Under the pieces are notes generated by a model. That model saw only the letters and a list, made by a program, of their open reading frames with translations, was not told the DNA's origin and made no database searches. From Neobacillus citreus (GTDB lineage: Bacteria; Bacillota; Bacilli; Bacillales; Cytobacillaceae), in contig NZ_JAGYPE020000001.1 in NCBI RefSeq assembly GCF_018343545.2, forward strand, positions 240,259 to 304,258: a stretch of DNA of 64,000 bases, read 5' to 3'. Shown in pieces: positions 17,632-26,598 of this stretch; positions within the stretch are counted from its first letter, which is position 1, and every line of letters begins with the position of its first letter. The position numbers and the translations under genes are program-made.

Positions 17632-18345
17632 CTAAGTTAAATGGAGTCCGCACTCCGTTTTTGATTGTCCTGCCCAGCGACCCGCCCTCTGGTCACCAGA
17701 ATCACTAACCGGCTGGGTACACGGTGCGCAGCCGATACTTGGATAACCGTTATCATGTAATGGGTTATAAGGCAATTTGTTTAAGTCGATGTAAGTCAAT
17801 ATATCATCCCAAGTCCAATGAATAAGTGGACAAATCTTGATATTTTGGAACTTTTCATCTTTATTGATGTACTGAGTTTTGCTCCTTATAGCCGATTGTT
17901 CCCTTCTCAGCCCTGAAATCCATGCCTTTACGCCCTGCAGCGCTTCCTTTAAAGGGGCAACTTTTCTTATCTGGCAGCACAAATTTGGATTATGACGCCA
18001 AAGCTCTTCACCGTGCTCCTTTGCCTGTTCCAATAAAGTTAGCTTCGGTTCGATCATTGTGATGTTTAATGATGGGTAGCGGTCTTTCACCTGATGTATT
18101 AATTCGTACGTTTCCGCGAAATGAAGGCCCGTATCAAGGAAGATGATTTTTGCCTGTTTGCTAACTTTATGAATTAAATCGATTAACACCATTCCTTCTG
18201 CTCCAAAGCTGCAGGCGTAAACAATTTCCTCGCCATCATATTCCTGATATGCCCATTTTAAAATATCGAAATAATCCCTGCTTTTCCCGCTAATTTCTGC
18301 TATTTTTTGTTCGTCCCAATTTTCATACGTTAGTATCGAAGCCAT
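17632..18345 (-). CDS. APS/PAPS reductase, second copy (YitB-like)
   Basis: A 237-residue paralogue of CysH with intact cluster cysteines (C123-C124 in CCQIRK; C206 and C209 in GCAPC) and the catalytic KTECGLH cysteine near the end. It produces sulfite. The ATG at 18345 lies 7 nt after GGAGGG; the upstream GTG abuts that site. It follows the phosphatase gene by about 20 bp. In B. subtilis YitB occupies the same position in the yisZ-yitABCD set. The sulfite it makes is the direct co-substrate of the phosphosulfolactate synthase encoded two genes upstream. Confidence 0.9.
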   Translation of the reverse strand: MASILTYENWDEQKIAEISGKSRDYFDILKWAYQEYDGEEIVYACSFGAEGMVLIDLIHKVSKQAKIIFLDTGLHFAETYELIHQVKDRYPSLNITMIEPKLTLLEQAKEHGEELWRHNPNLCCQIRKVAPLKEALQGVKAWISGLRREQSAIRSKTQYINKDEKFQNIKICPLIHWTWDDILTYIDLNKLPYNPLHDNGYPSIGCAPCTQPVSDSGDQRAGRWAGQSKTECGLHLT

Positions 18346-18364
18346 TCCCACCCCTCCAAATTGA

Positions 18365-18898
18365 TTATGAATCCATCGTTAACGTTACAAAGGAGTTATT
18401 TTCCAATAATACTTTGTTCATCTCATCGATATGACCATGCTTTGAAAAGGAAATCATAGCTCGAATCCAACAGCCGTGGCCAAATACTAACATGTTTTTA
18501 TATTCCCGATATTTCTCCAAGAACATGGAAATGCGTTTTTCAAGGTTATGAATACTTTCACCTAACACGAGCTTGCTTGGGTTCTCTAACCAGGCTTCTC
18601 CGAATGCTTCAACTAGCATTGCCTTTGGCTGGCCTTCAAATGGGCCAAAATCCAATTCATCCAATAAGCATTCAGTTTCCGGCTGAAACCCATAATGCTG
18701 TGCTGTTTGTCGCGTTCTTTTTAAACTGCTGGCCAAAACAACTTCAAATGGAGCAAGACCATTCAACATGCCTTTGTTTTCGGCAATACCTTTGCGAAAT
18801 TCCTCAGTTAACTGAGTAATTCCGATATCCCTTCTCCCTTGAAGCATATTGTTGTTATTCCATTCGGTAGGCAAATGGCGGATTAAGGTAATTTGCAT
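18365..18898 (-). CDS. Histidine-phosphatase-superfamily protein, candidate phosphosulfolactate phosphatase
   Basis: A 177-residue phosphoglycerate-mutase-like phosphatase. The catalytic core [10 protein letters not shown] carries the nucleophilic His (R-H replaces the usual RHG by RHL); [10 protein letters not shown], the acid-base [10 protein letters not shown], and [10 protein letters not shown] supply the second His. The start overlaps the end of comA by 16 bp and has GGAGG 7 nt upstream, so it is translated with comA. In B. subtilis and methanogens the step after ComA is dephosphorylation by ComB, a different fold. No ComB is present here, so this enzyme is a reasonable substitute. That role is inference from context; the alternative is a generic sugar-phosphate phosphatase. 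Confidence 0.82.
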   Translation of the reverse strand: MQITLIRHLPTEWNNNNMLQGRRDIGITQLTEEFRKGIAENKGMLNGLAPFEVVLASSLKRTRQTAQHYGFQPETECLLDELDFGPFEGQPKAMLVEAFGEAWLENPSKLVLGESIHNLEKRISMFLEKYREYKNMLVFGHGCWIRAMISFSKHGHIDEMNKVLLENNSFVTLTMDS

Positions 18899-19656
18899 TC
18901 CTGTGCCTCCAAATAAAATGTTTCACTTCTCAGACCGCAGCGCTGGGCCTCCAACATTAAAACATCCGAAAGCTTCACATTACCCAAATTTACATTAGGC
19001 CCAAGCTCCCTAATAAAGTACATTTGATGCTTTGCTGATGGCGCCTCGAAAATAATCCTATTCGGATCCAAATCTCTGACTAATTCCTGAATCAGGTCAG
19101 ACTTAATCGTACCGCATGCTTCATAAATGCCGGAAGTCCCGGAATCGCGCCCTTCTGTAATAACGTATTGACAGCCGGCCTCAAGAAATTGCTTGATTTC
19201 TGCTCTCCATTCTGAAATGGGCATCTCTTTCTCGGTATCTTTTGAGCCCACCTCGGCAATCACGTTAAAATTATTTTTTAGCATATAAATCAATTCCAGC
19301 CTATGGTCAAGTGGAATATCCAAGGTCCCATTTGAAACTTCAACCCATTCAATCCCGAGTTCACATAAATAAGAGAGGTATTCCGGGATTTTGTTTTGGT
19401 AATAACATTTTTCAAATAATGTGCCGCCACAATAAGGCTTAATACCGTATTCCTTATACAGGTCCACCTTCTTCTTTAAATTGGGGGTGACATACGCAGA
19501 ACCAATTCCAATTTTGGCAATGTCAATGATATGGCTGTAATCGGCCAATATATTCCTTAATTCTCCCATTGGAGTTCCAAAGTCGGCGACAGAGGTTAAC
19601 CCATAAGTTCGACTGCCGGAAGTCCGTTCAGGAAGTGTTAAAAAATCCATAGGCAT
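18883..19656 (-). CDS. Phosphosulfolactate synthase (ComA/YitD-like)
   Basis: A 257-residue TIM-barrel of the ComA family, which adds sulfite to phosphoenolpyruvate to give (R)-2-phospho-3-sulfolactate. Conserved segments are SRTYGLTSVADFG, IDIAKIGIGSAYV, GGTLFEKCYYQ, VEVSNGTLDI, VIAEVGSKD, VITEGRDSG and the late FEAPSAKHQ. It is the first gene of a tightly packed minus-strand operon with phosphatase, cysH2, sat2, cysC2 and a membrane protein. ComA homologues in Bacillus (YitD) make sulfolactate that accumulates in spores. The ATG is 4 nt after GGAGG; a second ATG two codons on is equally possible. I could not identify a convincing sigma-E or sigma-K promoter in the 157-bp gap upstream. Confidence 0.88.
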   Translation of the reverse strand: MPMDFLTLPERTSGSRTYGLTSVADFGTPMGELRNILADYSHIIDIAKIGIGSAYVTPNLKKKVDLYKEYGIKPYCGGTLFEKCYYQNKIPEYLSYLCELGIEWVEVSNGTLDIPLDHRLELIYMLKNNFNVIAEVGSKDTEKEMPISEWRAEIKQFLEAGCQYVITEGRDSGTSGIYEACGTIKSDLIQELVRDLDPNRIIFEAPSAKHQMYFIRELGPNVNLGNVKLSDVLMLEAQRCGLRSETFYLEAQECKLP

Positions 19657-19813
19657 TACGCCTCCTCTTTTTTTCTAGGATAGATTATTCAAAAACTAGG
19701 TGAATGTGTAGATATTGGGCCTATTCCTCAGAAATTAGGCATTCGCCTTGTATAAACTTATGTCCCCAGTCAAACAATAAAAGAGCTTATTTAAACGATA
19801 GGGGTGCACTCCA

Positions 19814-21064
19814 TTGCCAAAACAAAAACACAAAGGCATGACGATTTTTGCAATTGGTTCAATCCCGATGATTTTAGTCTTAGGAAACTCAATGTTAATC
19901 CCAATCCTCCCGAAAATGAAATCGGAGCTAGATATTTCTCAATTTCAGGTAAGTTTGGTTATATCGGTGTTTTCGATTGCAGCTGCAATTTCGATTCCGG
20001 TATTAGGGTATTTTTCTGATCGTTTTTCAAGGAAAGCGGTCATCATTCCATCCCTCATTTTATATGGTATCGGCGGGCTTTTAGCAGGTGCTTCAGCAGC
20101 GTGGTTTGGCAGCTCCTATACTTGGATTCTTGCCGGCAGGGTCATGCAAGGAATAGGCGCAGCGGGGACAGCACCAATTGCCATGGCGTTAACAGGAGAT
20201 TTATTTAAGGGCGGAGAACAAAGTAAGGTATTAGGGTTAGTAGAAGCATCAAACGGTTTTGGCAAAGTTATTAGTCCAATCATCGGCTCATTATTGGCCC
20301 TCATTTTCTGGTACGCCGCCTTCTTTGCCTTTCCGATTTTCTGTTTCTTATCAGTGTTATTGACCATCTTTTTTATCAAGGAAAAGAAAACAAAAAAAGA
20401 GCCGCCGCCAGTTGGAAAATATGTAAAAGGCCTTGTTTCCGTTTTTAAAACTGAAGGACGCTGGCTTTTTGCCGCTTACTTGACTGGAGCAGTATGCTTA
20501 TTTACCTTGTTTGGCATTTTATTTTACATTTCAGATATTCTTGAAAAGGACTATCAAATTGATGGAATATTAAAGGGGGCTATCTTGGCCATCCCACTTT
20601 TATTTATGACCACAACCTCTTACATCACTGGAAGTAAAATCGGTAAGAGAATGAAGCTGATGAAAGCACTGATTATTATTGGACTTCTCTTGATGACCGG
20701 CTCATTTGCATCGTTAATTTTCACTAAAAAGCTGATTCCGTTTTTTTCTGTACTTGTTATAAGCAGTATCGGAACAGGGCTTGTGCTGCCTTGCATTAAC
20801 AGCTTTATTACCGGCTCAGTTCCGGCAGACAGGAGAGGATTCGTCACCTCCTTATATGGCTCCGTCCGTTTCTTAGGCGTCGCCATAGGGCCGCCTATCT
20901 TTAGTAAACTAATGGATTGGTCTCGGTCCGGAATGTTTTTAACGACGGCCGGTTTAACCCTTATTTGCGCTTTACTATGTATGGTATTGATTCATGTGGC
21001 GAAAAAAGAGTCTTCGAAGGAAAAGGAAAATGATACGCTATTTGAAAAATTGCAGTTTACGTAA
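19814..21064 (+). CDS. MFS transporter (DHA1-like), divergent from the sulfolactate-type operon
   Basis: A 416-residue 12-helix facilitator with [10 protein letters not shown] after TM2, the R-x-x-Q-G motif [11 protein letters not shown] in TM4 and a motif-C-like SPIIGSLLA in TM5. The start is a TTG 7 nt after AGGGGTG (19814); an internal ATG at 19838 is poorly served. It shares a 157-bp intergenic region with comA. Possible roles are export of sulfolactate or an unrelated drug; the divergent position is the only hint. A 94-residue gene follows 14 bp after the stop, so the two are probably cotranscribed. Confidence 0.82.
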   Translation: MPKQKHKGMTIFAIGSIPMILVLGNSMLIPILPKMKSELDISQFQVSLVISVFSIAAAISIPVLGYFSDRFSRKAVIIPSLILYGIGGLLAGASAAWFGSSYTWILAGRVMQGIGAAGTAPIAMALTGDLFKGGEQSKVLGLVEASNGFGKVISPIIGSLLALIFWYAAFFAFPIFCFLSVLLTIFFIKEKKTKKEPPPVGKYVKGLVSVFKTEGRWLFAAYLTGAVCLFTLFGILFYISDILEKDYQIDGILKGAILAIPLLFMTTTSYITGSKIGKRMKLMKALIIIGLLLMTGSFASLIFTKKLIPFFSVLVISSIGTGLVLPCINSFITGSVPADRRGFVTSLYGSVRFLGVAIGPPIFSKLMDWSRSGMFLTTAGLTLICALLCMVLIHVAKKESSKEKENDTLFEKLQFT

Positions 21065-21078
21065 GGGAGCTGAAAACA

Positions 21079-21363
21079 GTGCAAATATATTTTTCACCTG
21101 AAGTCATCACTCCTCATTTTCAGGTCCTAAATGTTGTCGATTCCACCAATAAAGCCGTCGGCAATGTTGCCTTCTTATTTGATGAGAAAAAACTGTTCGT
21201 ATATGGAATTTTGGAAGAGGAGGGGGTCGGACTCGACTTTAAGGATCTTGTTACCCCTTATATCAAAGGGATGACAAAAGCGAAACCAGGGCTTGATATT
21301 TTCTCTTGTTTATATGTTGGCTGTAAGAAAATTAAATTGAGTGAGGAAGAAGAAGAAAAATAA
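21079..21363 (+). CDS. Small uncharacterised protein downstream of the MFS gene
   Basis: A 94-residue soluble protein starting at GTG, 9 nt after GGGAG. It is predicted as mixed alpha/beta (VVDSTNKAVGNVAFLFDEKK, LFVYGILEEEG), has a CLYVGCKK pair of cysteines and an acidic tail of repeated Glu. I do not recognise a family. It lies 14 bp behind the MFS gene and ahead of a terminator, so it probably works with that transporter or is simply cotranscribed. Confidence 0.65.
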   Translation: MQIYFSPEVITPHFQVLNVVDSTNKAVGNVAFLFDEKKLFVYGILEEEGVGLDFKDLVTPYIKGMTKAKPGLDIFSCLYVGCKKIKLSEEEEEK

Positions 21364-21423
21364 ATGAAAACTCACCGATTGGCGAGTCCGATAGGACGAA
21401 GACAGAGGCGTAGTTGAATTTAT

Positions 21424-21497
21424 GCGTTAAGAAAATTTAGGGGAATTTTCTTATTAGCTAATATTTTTCGCAAAAGAGGGCCATTGTCCTCTTTTTT
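21424..21497 (+). terminator. Two stacked hairpins ending in an intrinsic terminator
   Basis: A first stem AAGAAAATT/AATTTTCTT (around 21430-21452) is followed by the terminator AAAAGAGG/CCTCTTTT with loop GCCATTGT and T-run (21472-21497). It ends the MFS/94-residue transcript. The 60 bp before it (21370-21425) carry short GC-rich pairing segments of unknown meaning. Confidence 0.75.
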
Positions 21498-21582
21498 ATT
21501 TGAATAAATGGGCTGACAAGGCATTTGACTACTTCATATTTTATTGATGAAATGCAGTTTAGAGATATTGGAGTGTTTGCCT

Positions 21583-22347
21583 ATGAGTGTCGGCATCATT
21601 ATCATGGGGCTTTTCATTGGCTTTATGGTCGGATTAACTGGGGTTGGCGGAGCTGCTCTTTTAACACCAATCCTCATTTTATTAGGAATCAGTCCTTCGA
21701 TAGCGGTTGGTACAGACTTATTTTATAACTCGATTACAAAGCTATTTGGTTCCATCCAGCATTGGCGGCAGAAAACCATCAATCTAAAACTTGTTAAGTA
21801 TCTTGCCATCGGCAGCATCCCCAGCGCCCTTTTAGCGGTTGGACTGCTTCATTTATTTGATTCCTTTTTCCATAACCAGGAGCAGATTATCAAGCATGCC
21901 CTTGGATATGTACTTATTTTGGTTGCAGCGGCCACCCTGTTTAAAACATTTATGAAGAAGAAAATAGAATGGAACCCTATGCAGCTAAAACCTCTGGAGG
22001 AGAAAAGGGCCTTAACCATCACAATTGGAGCGGTATTAGGCTTTATTGTCGGGTTAACCTCGATTGGTTCCGGTTCATTATTTGCCATAGCCATGCTTTA
22101 CTTATACCGGATGAATTCGTCTGAACTGGTTGGAACAGATATTGCCCATGCATTTTTGTTGGTTACCGCTGCAGGTTTTATGCATGCTGGAATTGGCAAT
22201 GTTGATTATTTATTAACTCTAAATTTGTTGTTAGGCTCCATCCCCGGAGTTCTAATCGGAAGCACGTTATCGTCAAAATTCCCCGCAAAACCATTACGAA
22301 CAATCATGGCCTTGATGATTTTATTTAGCGGTATAAAATTAATCTAA
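21583..22347 (+). CDS. TauE/SafE-family sulfite/sulfonate exporter
   Basis: A 254-residue membrane protein with the two TauE/SafE repeats: GLFIGFMVGLTGVGGAALLTP near the start and GAVLGFIVGLTSIGSGSLFAI in the second half. The family exports sulfite, sulfoacetate or related organosulfur anions, though many members are unassigned. I start at the ATG 8 nt after TGGAGTG, since upstream in-frame codons do not encode a membrane segment. Its placement after the sulfolactate-type operon and MFS gene makes relief of sulfite stress an attractive role, stated as inference. A bidirectional terminator follows. Confidence 0.85.
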   Translation: MSVGIIIMGLFIGFMVGLTGVGGAALLTPILILLGISPSIAVGTDLFYNSITKLFGSIQHWRQKTINLKLVKYLAIGSIPSALLAVGLLHLFDSFFHNQEQIIKHALGYVLILVAAATLFKTFMKKKIEWNPMQLKPLEEKRALTITIGAVLGFIVGLTSIGSGSLFAIAMLYLYRMNSSELVGTDIAHAFLLVTAAGFMHAGIGNVDYLLTLNLLLGSIPGVLIGSTLSSKFPAKPLRTIMALMILFSGIKLI

Positions 22348-22363
22348 CAGCAGGATGTCCCAT

Positions 22364-22395
22364 AAAGAAACACGGCTTTTATACCGTGTTTCTTT
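22364..22395. terminator. Bidirectional terminator
   Basis: A perfect 12-bp stem AAAGAAACACGG/CCGTGTTTCTTT with an 8-nt loop. It lies between the convergent TauE/SafE gene and the germination operon and can end both. Confidence 0.88.
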
Positions 22396-22401
22396 CCCTA
22401 T

Positions 22402-23505
22402 TCAAGACGTATTAGCTGGTTTAGTTTCTTTCTTTTTAAGAACCGTTCTTTTCAAAAGGAGGAATAAAATAACAATGGATCCTTCCAAAAAGATTCCGAG
22501 TGAATTCCATGCATAAAAGGAAAAATGGATATGTTCCATGCTGTTTTTAAACAATAGAATCGATAAATACCCGAGTGTAAACGCAATCGGCAGAAGAAAT
22601 TTATTTGTATTGGATTTATAGAAATAACTAAAACAAAAATTAATCACATACATTAGAAATGCTACTTTGCAGAAGAAAACCGGAATCCAAACTGACACAA
22701 TGACTAAATCCAGCCGGTCAAGAAAATCAGTTAAGTTGATTTGCTGGACAAGTACATAGGTTGGATAGGCTGCTTCACGGACTATTTTTGTTCCTAAAAC
22801 CGAGATGTTCAAAATAAGAAGTACCAAAAACAGAAACACACCTAAAGCCGTACCGGTGATAACTGCTTTTCGGGCTGCTTTTAGCGGATTAACATTTGCA
22901 ATGATCAGAATGAAAAAAAACAGCTCCCCTATCCAGGAGAAGGATATAAAAACAGATTTCGTTAATGCTTTAAATGATTGCAGGCCAGGAAGCGGCTGCA
23001 AATTTCCCGCATCCAGTTCGTTGAGCAAAAGAAATGGCAGAAAAAGGACCACAATGATGAAAATAAAAAAATGGATGGCATTAATTCTTGCAATCACCTC
23101 TATTCCAGCCATGCTGATATAAATGATTACCAAGGTCGATAGAACCATTAACATATTAATAGGGGTGTTTGGCAAAAGTACGGATGCCACAAAATCAACA
23201 AGCGCCCGTAAATCACGTACAAAAACAAATAGAGCTAAAAAGAAAAATAAAATGATGATCCCTTTTTCCAATAGGCTCCCTTTCTTTCCGATGGCAAAGA
23301 GATGTTCAAATCGTTCCACCTTCCCTTTCTTTCCAAAAATCAGATAAATGATCAATATTAAAAATGGAAATGAAAGAATCGGGACAAGCCAAGCGTTCTG
23401 CCGTCCCGTATGAACGATAATTTGCGGCAGGCTGATAACGGCTGCACTCATAATAAAGTTTGCAATTAGAAAGATTAACTGAAGATTGGAGATTTTTTCC
23501 TTCAT
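22402..23505 (-). CDS. Germinant receptor B subunit (GerAB/GerKB family)
   Basis: A 367-residue membrane protein with about ten helices of the amino-acid/polyamine permease-like (LeuT-fold) GerB family; the start MKEKISNLQLIFLIANFIMSAAV is typical. The B subunit binds the germinant in the spore inner membrane and works with the A and C subunits. It is the last of four genes; its ATG overlaps the stop of the D gene by 4 bp (ATGA). Expression in the forespore under sigma-G is expected for the family, but I could not identify that promoter with confidence. Confidence 0.92.
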   Translation of the reverse strand: MKEKISNLQLIFLIANFIMSAAVISLPQIIVHTGRQNAWLVPILSFPFLILIIYLIFGKKGKVERFEHLFAIGKKGSLLEKGIIILFFFLALFVFVRDLRALVDFVASVLLPNTPINMLMVLSTLVIIYISMAGIEVIARINAIHFFIFIIVVLFLPFLLLNELDAGNLQPLPGLQSFKALTKSVFISFSWIGELFFFILIIANVNPLKAARKAVITGTALGVFLFLVLLILNISVLGTKIVREAAYPTYVLVQQINLTDFLDRLDLVIVSVWIPVFFCKVAFLMYVINFCFSYFYKSNTNKFLLPIAFTLGYLSILLFKNSMEHIHFSFYAWNSLGIFLEGSIVILFLLLKRTVLKKKETKPANTS

Positions 23506-23720
23506 ATGTTCACAACCATTCTTGACAGCCTTCCAAAGGAATCATTTAAAAATGTAGTAACACTATTTAAAGAAAGATGCAAACCCGTCAAAACAGTGCA
23601 TCCGACAGTTAACATAATGAACAGGAACACCCACTTACGCTCTTTTTTATCAATAATTTTCGCCTTGAAAATAATCACAACATAAATGGTAAGAGATAAC
23701 CAAACAATTGCTATATCCAT
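23502..23720 (-). CDS. Small two-helix germinant receptor accessory (D-subunit-like)
   Basis: A 72-residue protein with two hydrophobic helices (MDIAIVWLSLTIYVVIIFKA and WVFLFIMLTVGCTVLTGLHL) joined by a short basic loop, and a polar C-terminus. It resembles the small D proteins encoded in several Bacillus ger operons, which modulate receptor sensitivity. It sits between the C and B genes, 3 bp after C and overlapping B by 4 bp, so it is made in stoichiometry with the receptor. Assignment rests on size, topology and position. Confidence 0.78.
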   Translation of the reverse strand: MDIAIVWLSLTIYVVIIFKAKIIDKKERKWVFLFIMLTVGCTVLTGLHLSLNSVTTFLNDSFGRLSRMVVNI

Positions 23721-23723
23721 ATG

Positions 23724-24878
23724 TTAGTTCCTTTCCACATTCCCGGTATTCGTTGTTCTTTGAATATCGGCGTCCACCTTAACCGTTACCTTTAAGTGAG
23801 GCAGCATCGATTTCCAATTCTGCTTCCACTCATGCTCCCATTTTTGATGATGACGTTTAAATAAAAACCATCCGAATCCATAAATATCTATACCTTGTGT
23901 ATGAGCACGTTTCAATATTGAATGGATATCATTCTTTATTTTCTCTTCCATATTTTCAATAATTTTGTTATAGGTTGCTGGGTCTTCGATTCGTAAATTT
24001 GCTTCATTTTCCACCAGATGCCCTGTTACCCTGACGGAAATGGCAAATTCAGGGTTCCCATTCACTATTTTTAAGTTTGGGTGGACACTATTTTCGTTAA
24101 TATGAACTGTCATTTCCTTATTTTTCGAAACGGAAAAAGAATAGCTTTTCTTTTTCATCCGTTCGAGCAGCCATAAGATGCCGTGAGATTCCCTTTTACT
24201 TGTAAAGAAGGAAAGCTTGTCAGCCTTAAACACAGCAAATCTGCCCATTAGTACCTCTTTTCCATCGCTTTCCTTTTTTAATGTCCCAGTTGGTTCAACC
24301 ATCGGAATGATCAGAGACTTTCCTTGCCGGTCTAAATTTTGCAGGACATCCATCACGGTCAAGTTCGCACCTGCTTTGGCCATTTCCCGCATCGCTTCAG
24401 CGGACGATAGTTCCATTCGCGGCTGGGCTTTTAACATTTTAACAGCCTCTCCTTTTGAAACAATTAGAAAGGTTGATAATCTTGACTGAGGCTGGGTAAA
24501 AACAGCATTAAGAATTTCCCTTATTCCTTCTTTTGCCTGATCCTCACCAATTACCAAGACCCTGCGGTGAGCAAAATAAAGCTTTCTTGATAATCTTGCC
24601 TGGATGTCTTCAACACCTTCCCTGATGTTTCGTCCGGTCCCGGTTGCGATAAGAAAAGGCCCCTCACCGCTAGTCCCGCCGCCTCCCCCGCTCGAGCCAG
24701 TTCCGCCTAAAGAGCTTGGCAAAGGTACCTGCACAGAAAAACGGTATTGCTGCTTCGGGCCCTTATCAACTCCCGTTCCAACTACAAATGCCAAATCGTT
24801 TATTTCCGTTCGATCCCAACAGCCCGTTAGTGGTATGAGAAGGAACAGGATCAATAATAAAATCCGGGCCTTCTTCAT
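23724..24878 (-). CDS. Germinant receptor C subunit lipoprotein (Ger(x)C family)
   Basis: A 384-residue lipoprotein. The signal peptide ends in the lipobox LTGC (Cys at about residue 19) followed by the diagnostic WDRTEINDLAFVVGTGVDKG. A serine/glycine-rich insert (SSLGGTGSSGGGGGTSG) at about 55-72 is unusually long. The C-terminal Ger(x)C domain contains AHTQGIDIYGFGWFLFKRH. It is anchored on the outer face of the spore inner membrane as part of the receptor. The start overlaps the A gene by 4 bp (ATGA). Confidence 0.93.
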   Translation of the reverse strand: MKKARILLLILFLLIPLTGCWDRTEINDLAFVVGTGVDKGPKQQYRFSVQVPLPSSLGGTGSSGGGGGTSGEGPFLIATGTGRNIREGVEDIQARLSRKLYFAHRRVLVIGEDQAKEGIREILNAVFTQPQSRLSTFLIVSKGEAVKMLKAQPRMELSSAEAMREMAKAGANLTVMDVLQNLDRQGKSLIIPMVEPTGTLKKESDGKEVLMGRFAVFKADKLSFFTSKRESHGILWLLERMKKKSYSFSVSKNKEMTVHINENSVHPNLKIVNGNPEFAISVRVTGHLVENEANLRIEDPATYNKIIENMEEKIKNDIHSILKRAHTQGIDIYGFGWFLFKRHHQKWEHEWKQNWKSMLPHLKVTVKVDADIQRTTNTGNVERN

Positions 24879-26434
24879 GATGGACTCCCTTCTTCGCCAG
24901 CCTTGGGAGGGCTAGGCATTAAATGATCAGCTTGTCTGATTACATCCTCTTTTACCAACTGATTTGGTCTCTCATTCATTGCCCACCATGGGACCCTGAT
25001 TAAGGTATCCTTTAGAGCTTTAAATGACATTGGGGCGATAGGCCAAAAATATGGAATCCCAAATGATCGTAGTTTGCATAAATGTGTCAATATAATCAAG
25101 AATCCCAATATCACACCAAACAGCCCAAACATACCGCCGAGAATCATCAGCGGAAAGCGGAGCATCCGTACAGAAATGGACATATTGTACCTTGGAATTG
25201 TGAATGATGCGATACCGGTAAGCGCAATCATAATAACCGTTGGCGCGGAAACAATACCGGCTTCTACCGCCGCCTGCCCAATAACCAGGGCACCAAGAAT
25301 CCCTACTGCCTGTCCGACAATTTGCGGAAGTCGAATTCCCGCTTCCCGCAATGCTTCAAACGCCAATTCCATAATCAGCGCTTCTACAAACATGGGAAAC
25401 GGTATGGCTTCCCGGCTTGCGGCAATTGATAAAAGCAGCGAAGTGGGAATCATCTCCTGATGATAGGTGGTTACAGCGACATATATACCCGGTAATGTGA
25501 TGGCAATAAACACGAAGGAAATTCTGAGCAGCCTTAAAAAAATAAAAATATGAAACCGATCGTAATAATCTTCACTTGACTGAAAAAACTGCCAAAAGGT
25601 TGCCGGCAAAATTAATACAAAAGGTGTCCCGTCAACGATGATGGCAATTCTGCCCTCAAGGAGGTTAGCAGCCACTGTATCGGGTCTCTCGGTGTTTTGA
25701 ATTTGGGGAAACATGCTCCAAGCACTGTCCTCAATGAACTCTTCAATATAGCCACTTTCTAATATCCCATCGATTTTTATTCGCTCAATCCTTGAGAGGA
25801 CTTCTTCCACTAATTCCGGGGGCGCCAAACCTTCCACATACAAAATGGCTAAGTTCGTTTGCGTTTCTTCCCCGACGTCTTTTGAAAGAATTTTTAATCG
25901 ATTGGAGCGGATCTTATGACGGACCAGAGCCGTGTTTACCCTTAATATTTCGGTAAACCCTTCACGCGGTCCGCGGACGGCAGATTCTGTCGTGGGCTCT
26001 GAAACCCCTCTTCGTGCCCCCCCTTTAGCATCGAAAATAATCGCCTTCGTCAGCCCATCAACCAATAGTACGGTATTGGCTTTCAATACGTTGCTGACCA
26101 CTTCATCCAATTTGATTGTTTCTGATACAGAACTGATCGAAATAACTCTTTCTGTCAAAAACTCTGCTGTAATCCGGTTTACTTCATGTTCTTCGATTAG
26201 TTGTTTTAACCCATGAAGTTCAATGGATTTCGTATCTACAAAGCCATCTACAAACAGCAAACAGGCATGGACGTTGCCAGCAATCAACGGACGAAAGACA
26301 ACATCAGTACAATCTTGAAACAGTTCTTTTAAAATTTCTATATTATCCTTTAAATCAGCTTGAATTTCCTTATGTGTCTCATCACTTGATAGTGATTTTT
26401 CTTTAGAGGATTTCAATTTTTTTAATTTCTTCAT
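24875..26434 (-). CDS. Germinant receptor A subunit (GerAA/GerKA family)
   Basis: About 519 residues: a soluble N-terminal region with DVVFRPLIAGNVHACLLFVDG, the conserved RGVSEPTTESAVRGPREGF, and EGRIAIIVDGTPFVLILPA, followed by a membrane part (ITLPGIYVAVTTYHQEMIPT, EALREAGIRLPQIVGQAVGI). It is part of the ion-conducting core of the receptor. The start MKKLKKLK lies 7 nt after CGGAGG; upstream in-frame codons belong to another small frame. It is first in the A-C-D-B operon. The germinant cannot be predicted from sequence. Confidence 0.93.
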   Translation of the reverse strand: MKKLKKLKSSKEKSLSSDETHKEIQADLKDNIEILKELFQDCTDVVFRPLIAGNVHACLLFVDGFVDTKSIELHGLKQLIEEHEVNRITAEFLTERVISISSVSETIKLDEVVSNVLKANTVLLVDGLTKAIIFDAKGGARRGVSEPTTESAVRGPREGFTEILRVNTALVRHKIRSNRLKILSKDVGEETQTNLAILYVEGLAPPELVEEVLSRIERIKIDGILESGYIEEFIEDSAWSMFPQIQNTERPDTVAANLLEGRIAIIVDGTPFVLILPATFWQFFQSSEDYYDRFHIFIFLRLLRISFVFIAITLPGIYVAVTTYHQEMIPTSLLLSIAASREAIPFPMFVEALIMELAFEALREAGIRLPQIVGQAVGILGALVIGQAAVEAGIVSAPTVIMIALTGIASFTIPRYNMSISVRMLRFPLMILGGMFGLFGVILGFLIILTHLCKLRSFGIPYFWPIAPMSFKALKDTLIRVPWWAMNERPNQLVKEDVIRQADHLMPSPPKAGEEGSPS

Positions 26435-26598
26435 TGGAGTCCTCCGTGTCGATAATTTTGGCCGTGGATATTTCAAAACCATTTTTAATATTACCCAGTA
26501 GTTGAAAATTATCCCTTTTGGTATTTTTAAAAACTTGTCCTTGTATACGGATTGTCTTCATATAATGAGGATGACTAACTGTTTTCAGGGGGTTACAT

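Noticed and set aside
19657-19813. Sigma-K promoter for the sulfolactate-type operon
   Set aside because: A CATA-containing stretch exists, but no matching -35 element lies at the right distance, so I do not claim it.
26403-26561. 52-residue ORF overlapping the start of the germination A gene
   Set aside because: It has no ribosome site and overlaps gerA by 32 bp; it is most likely chance.
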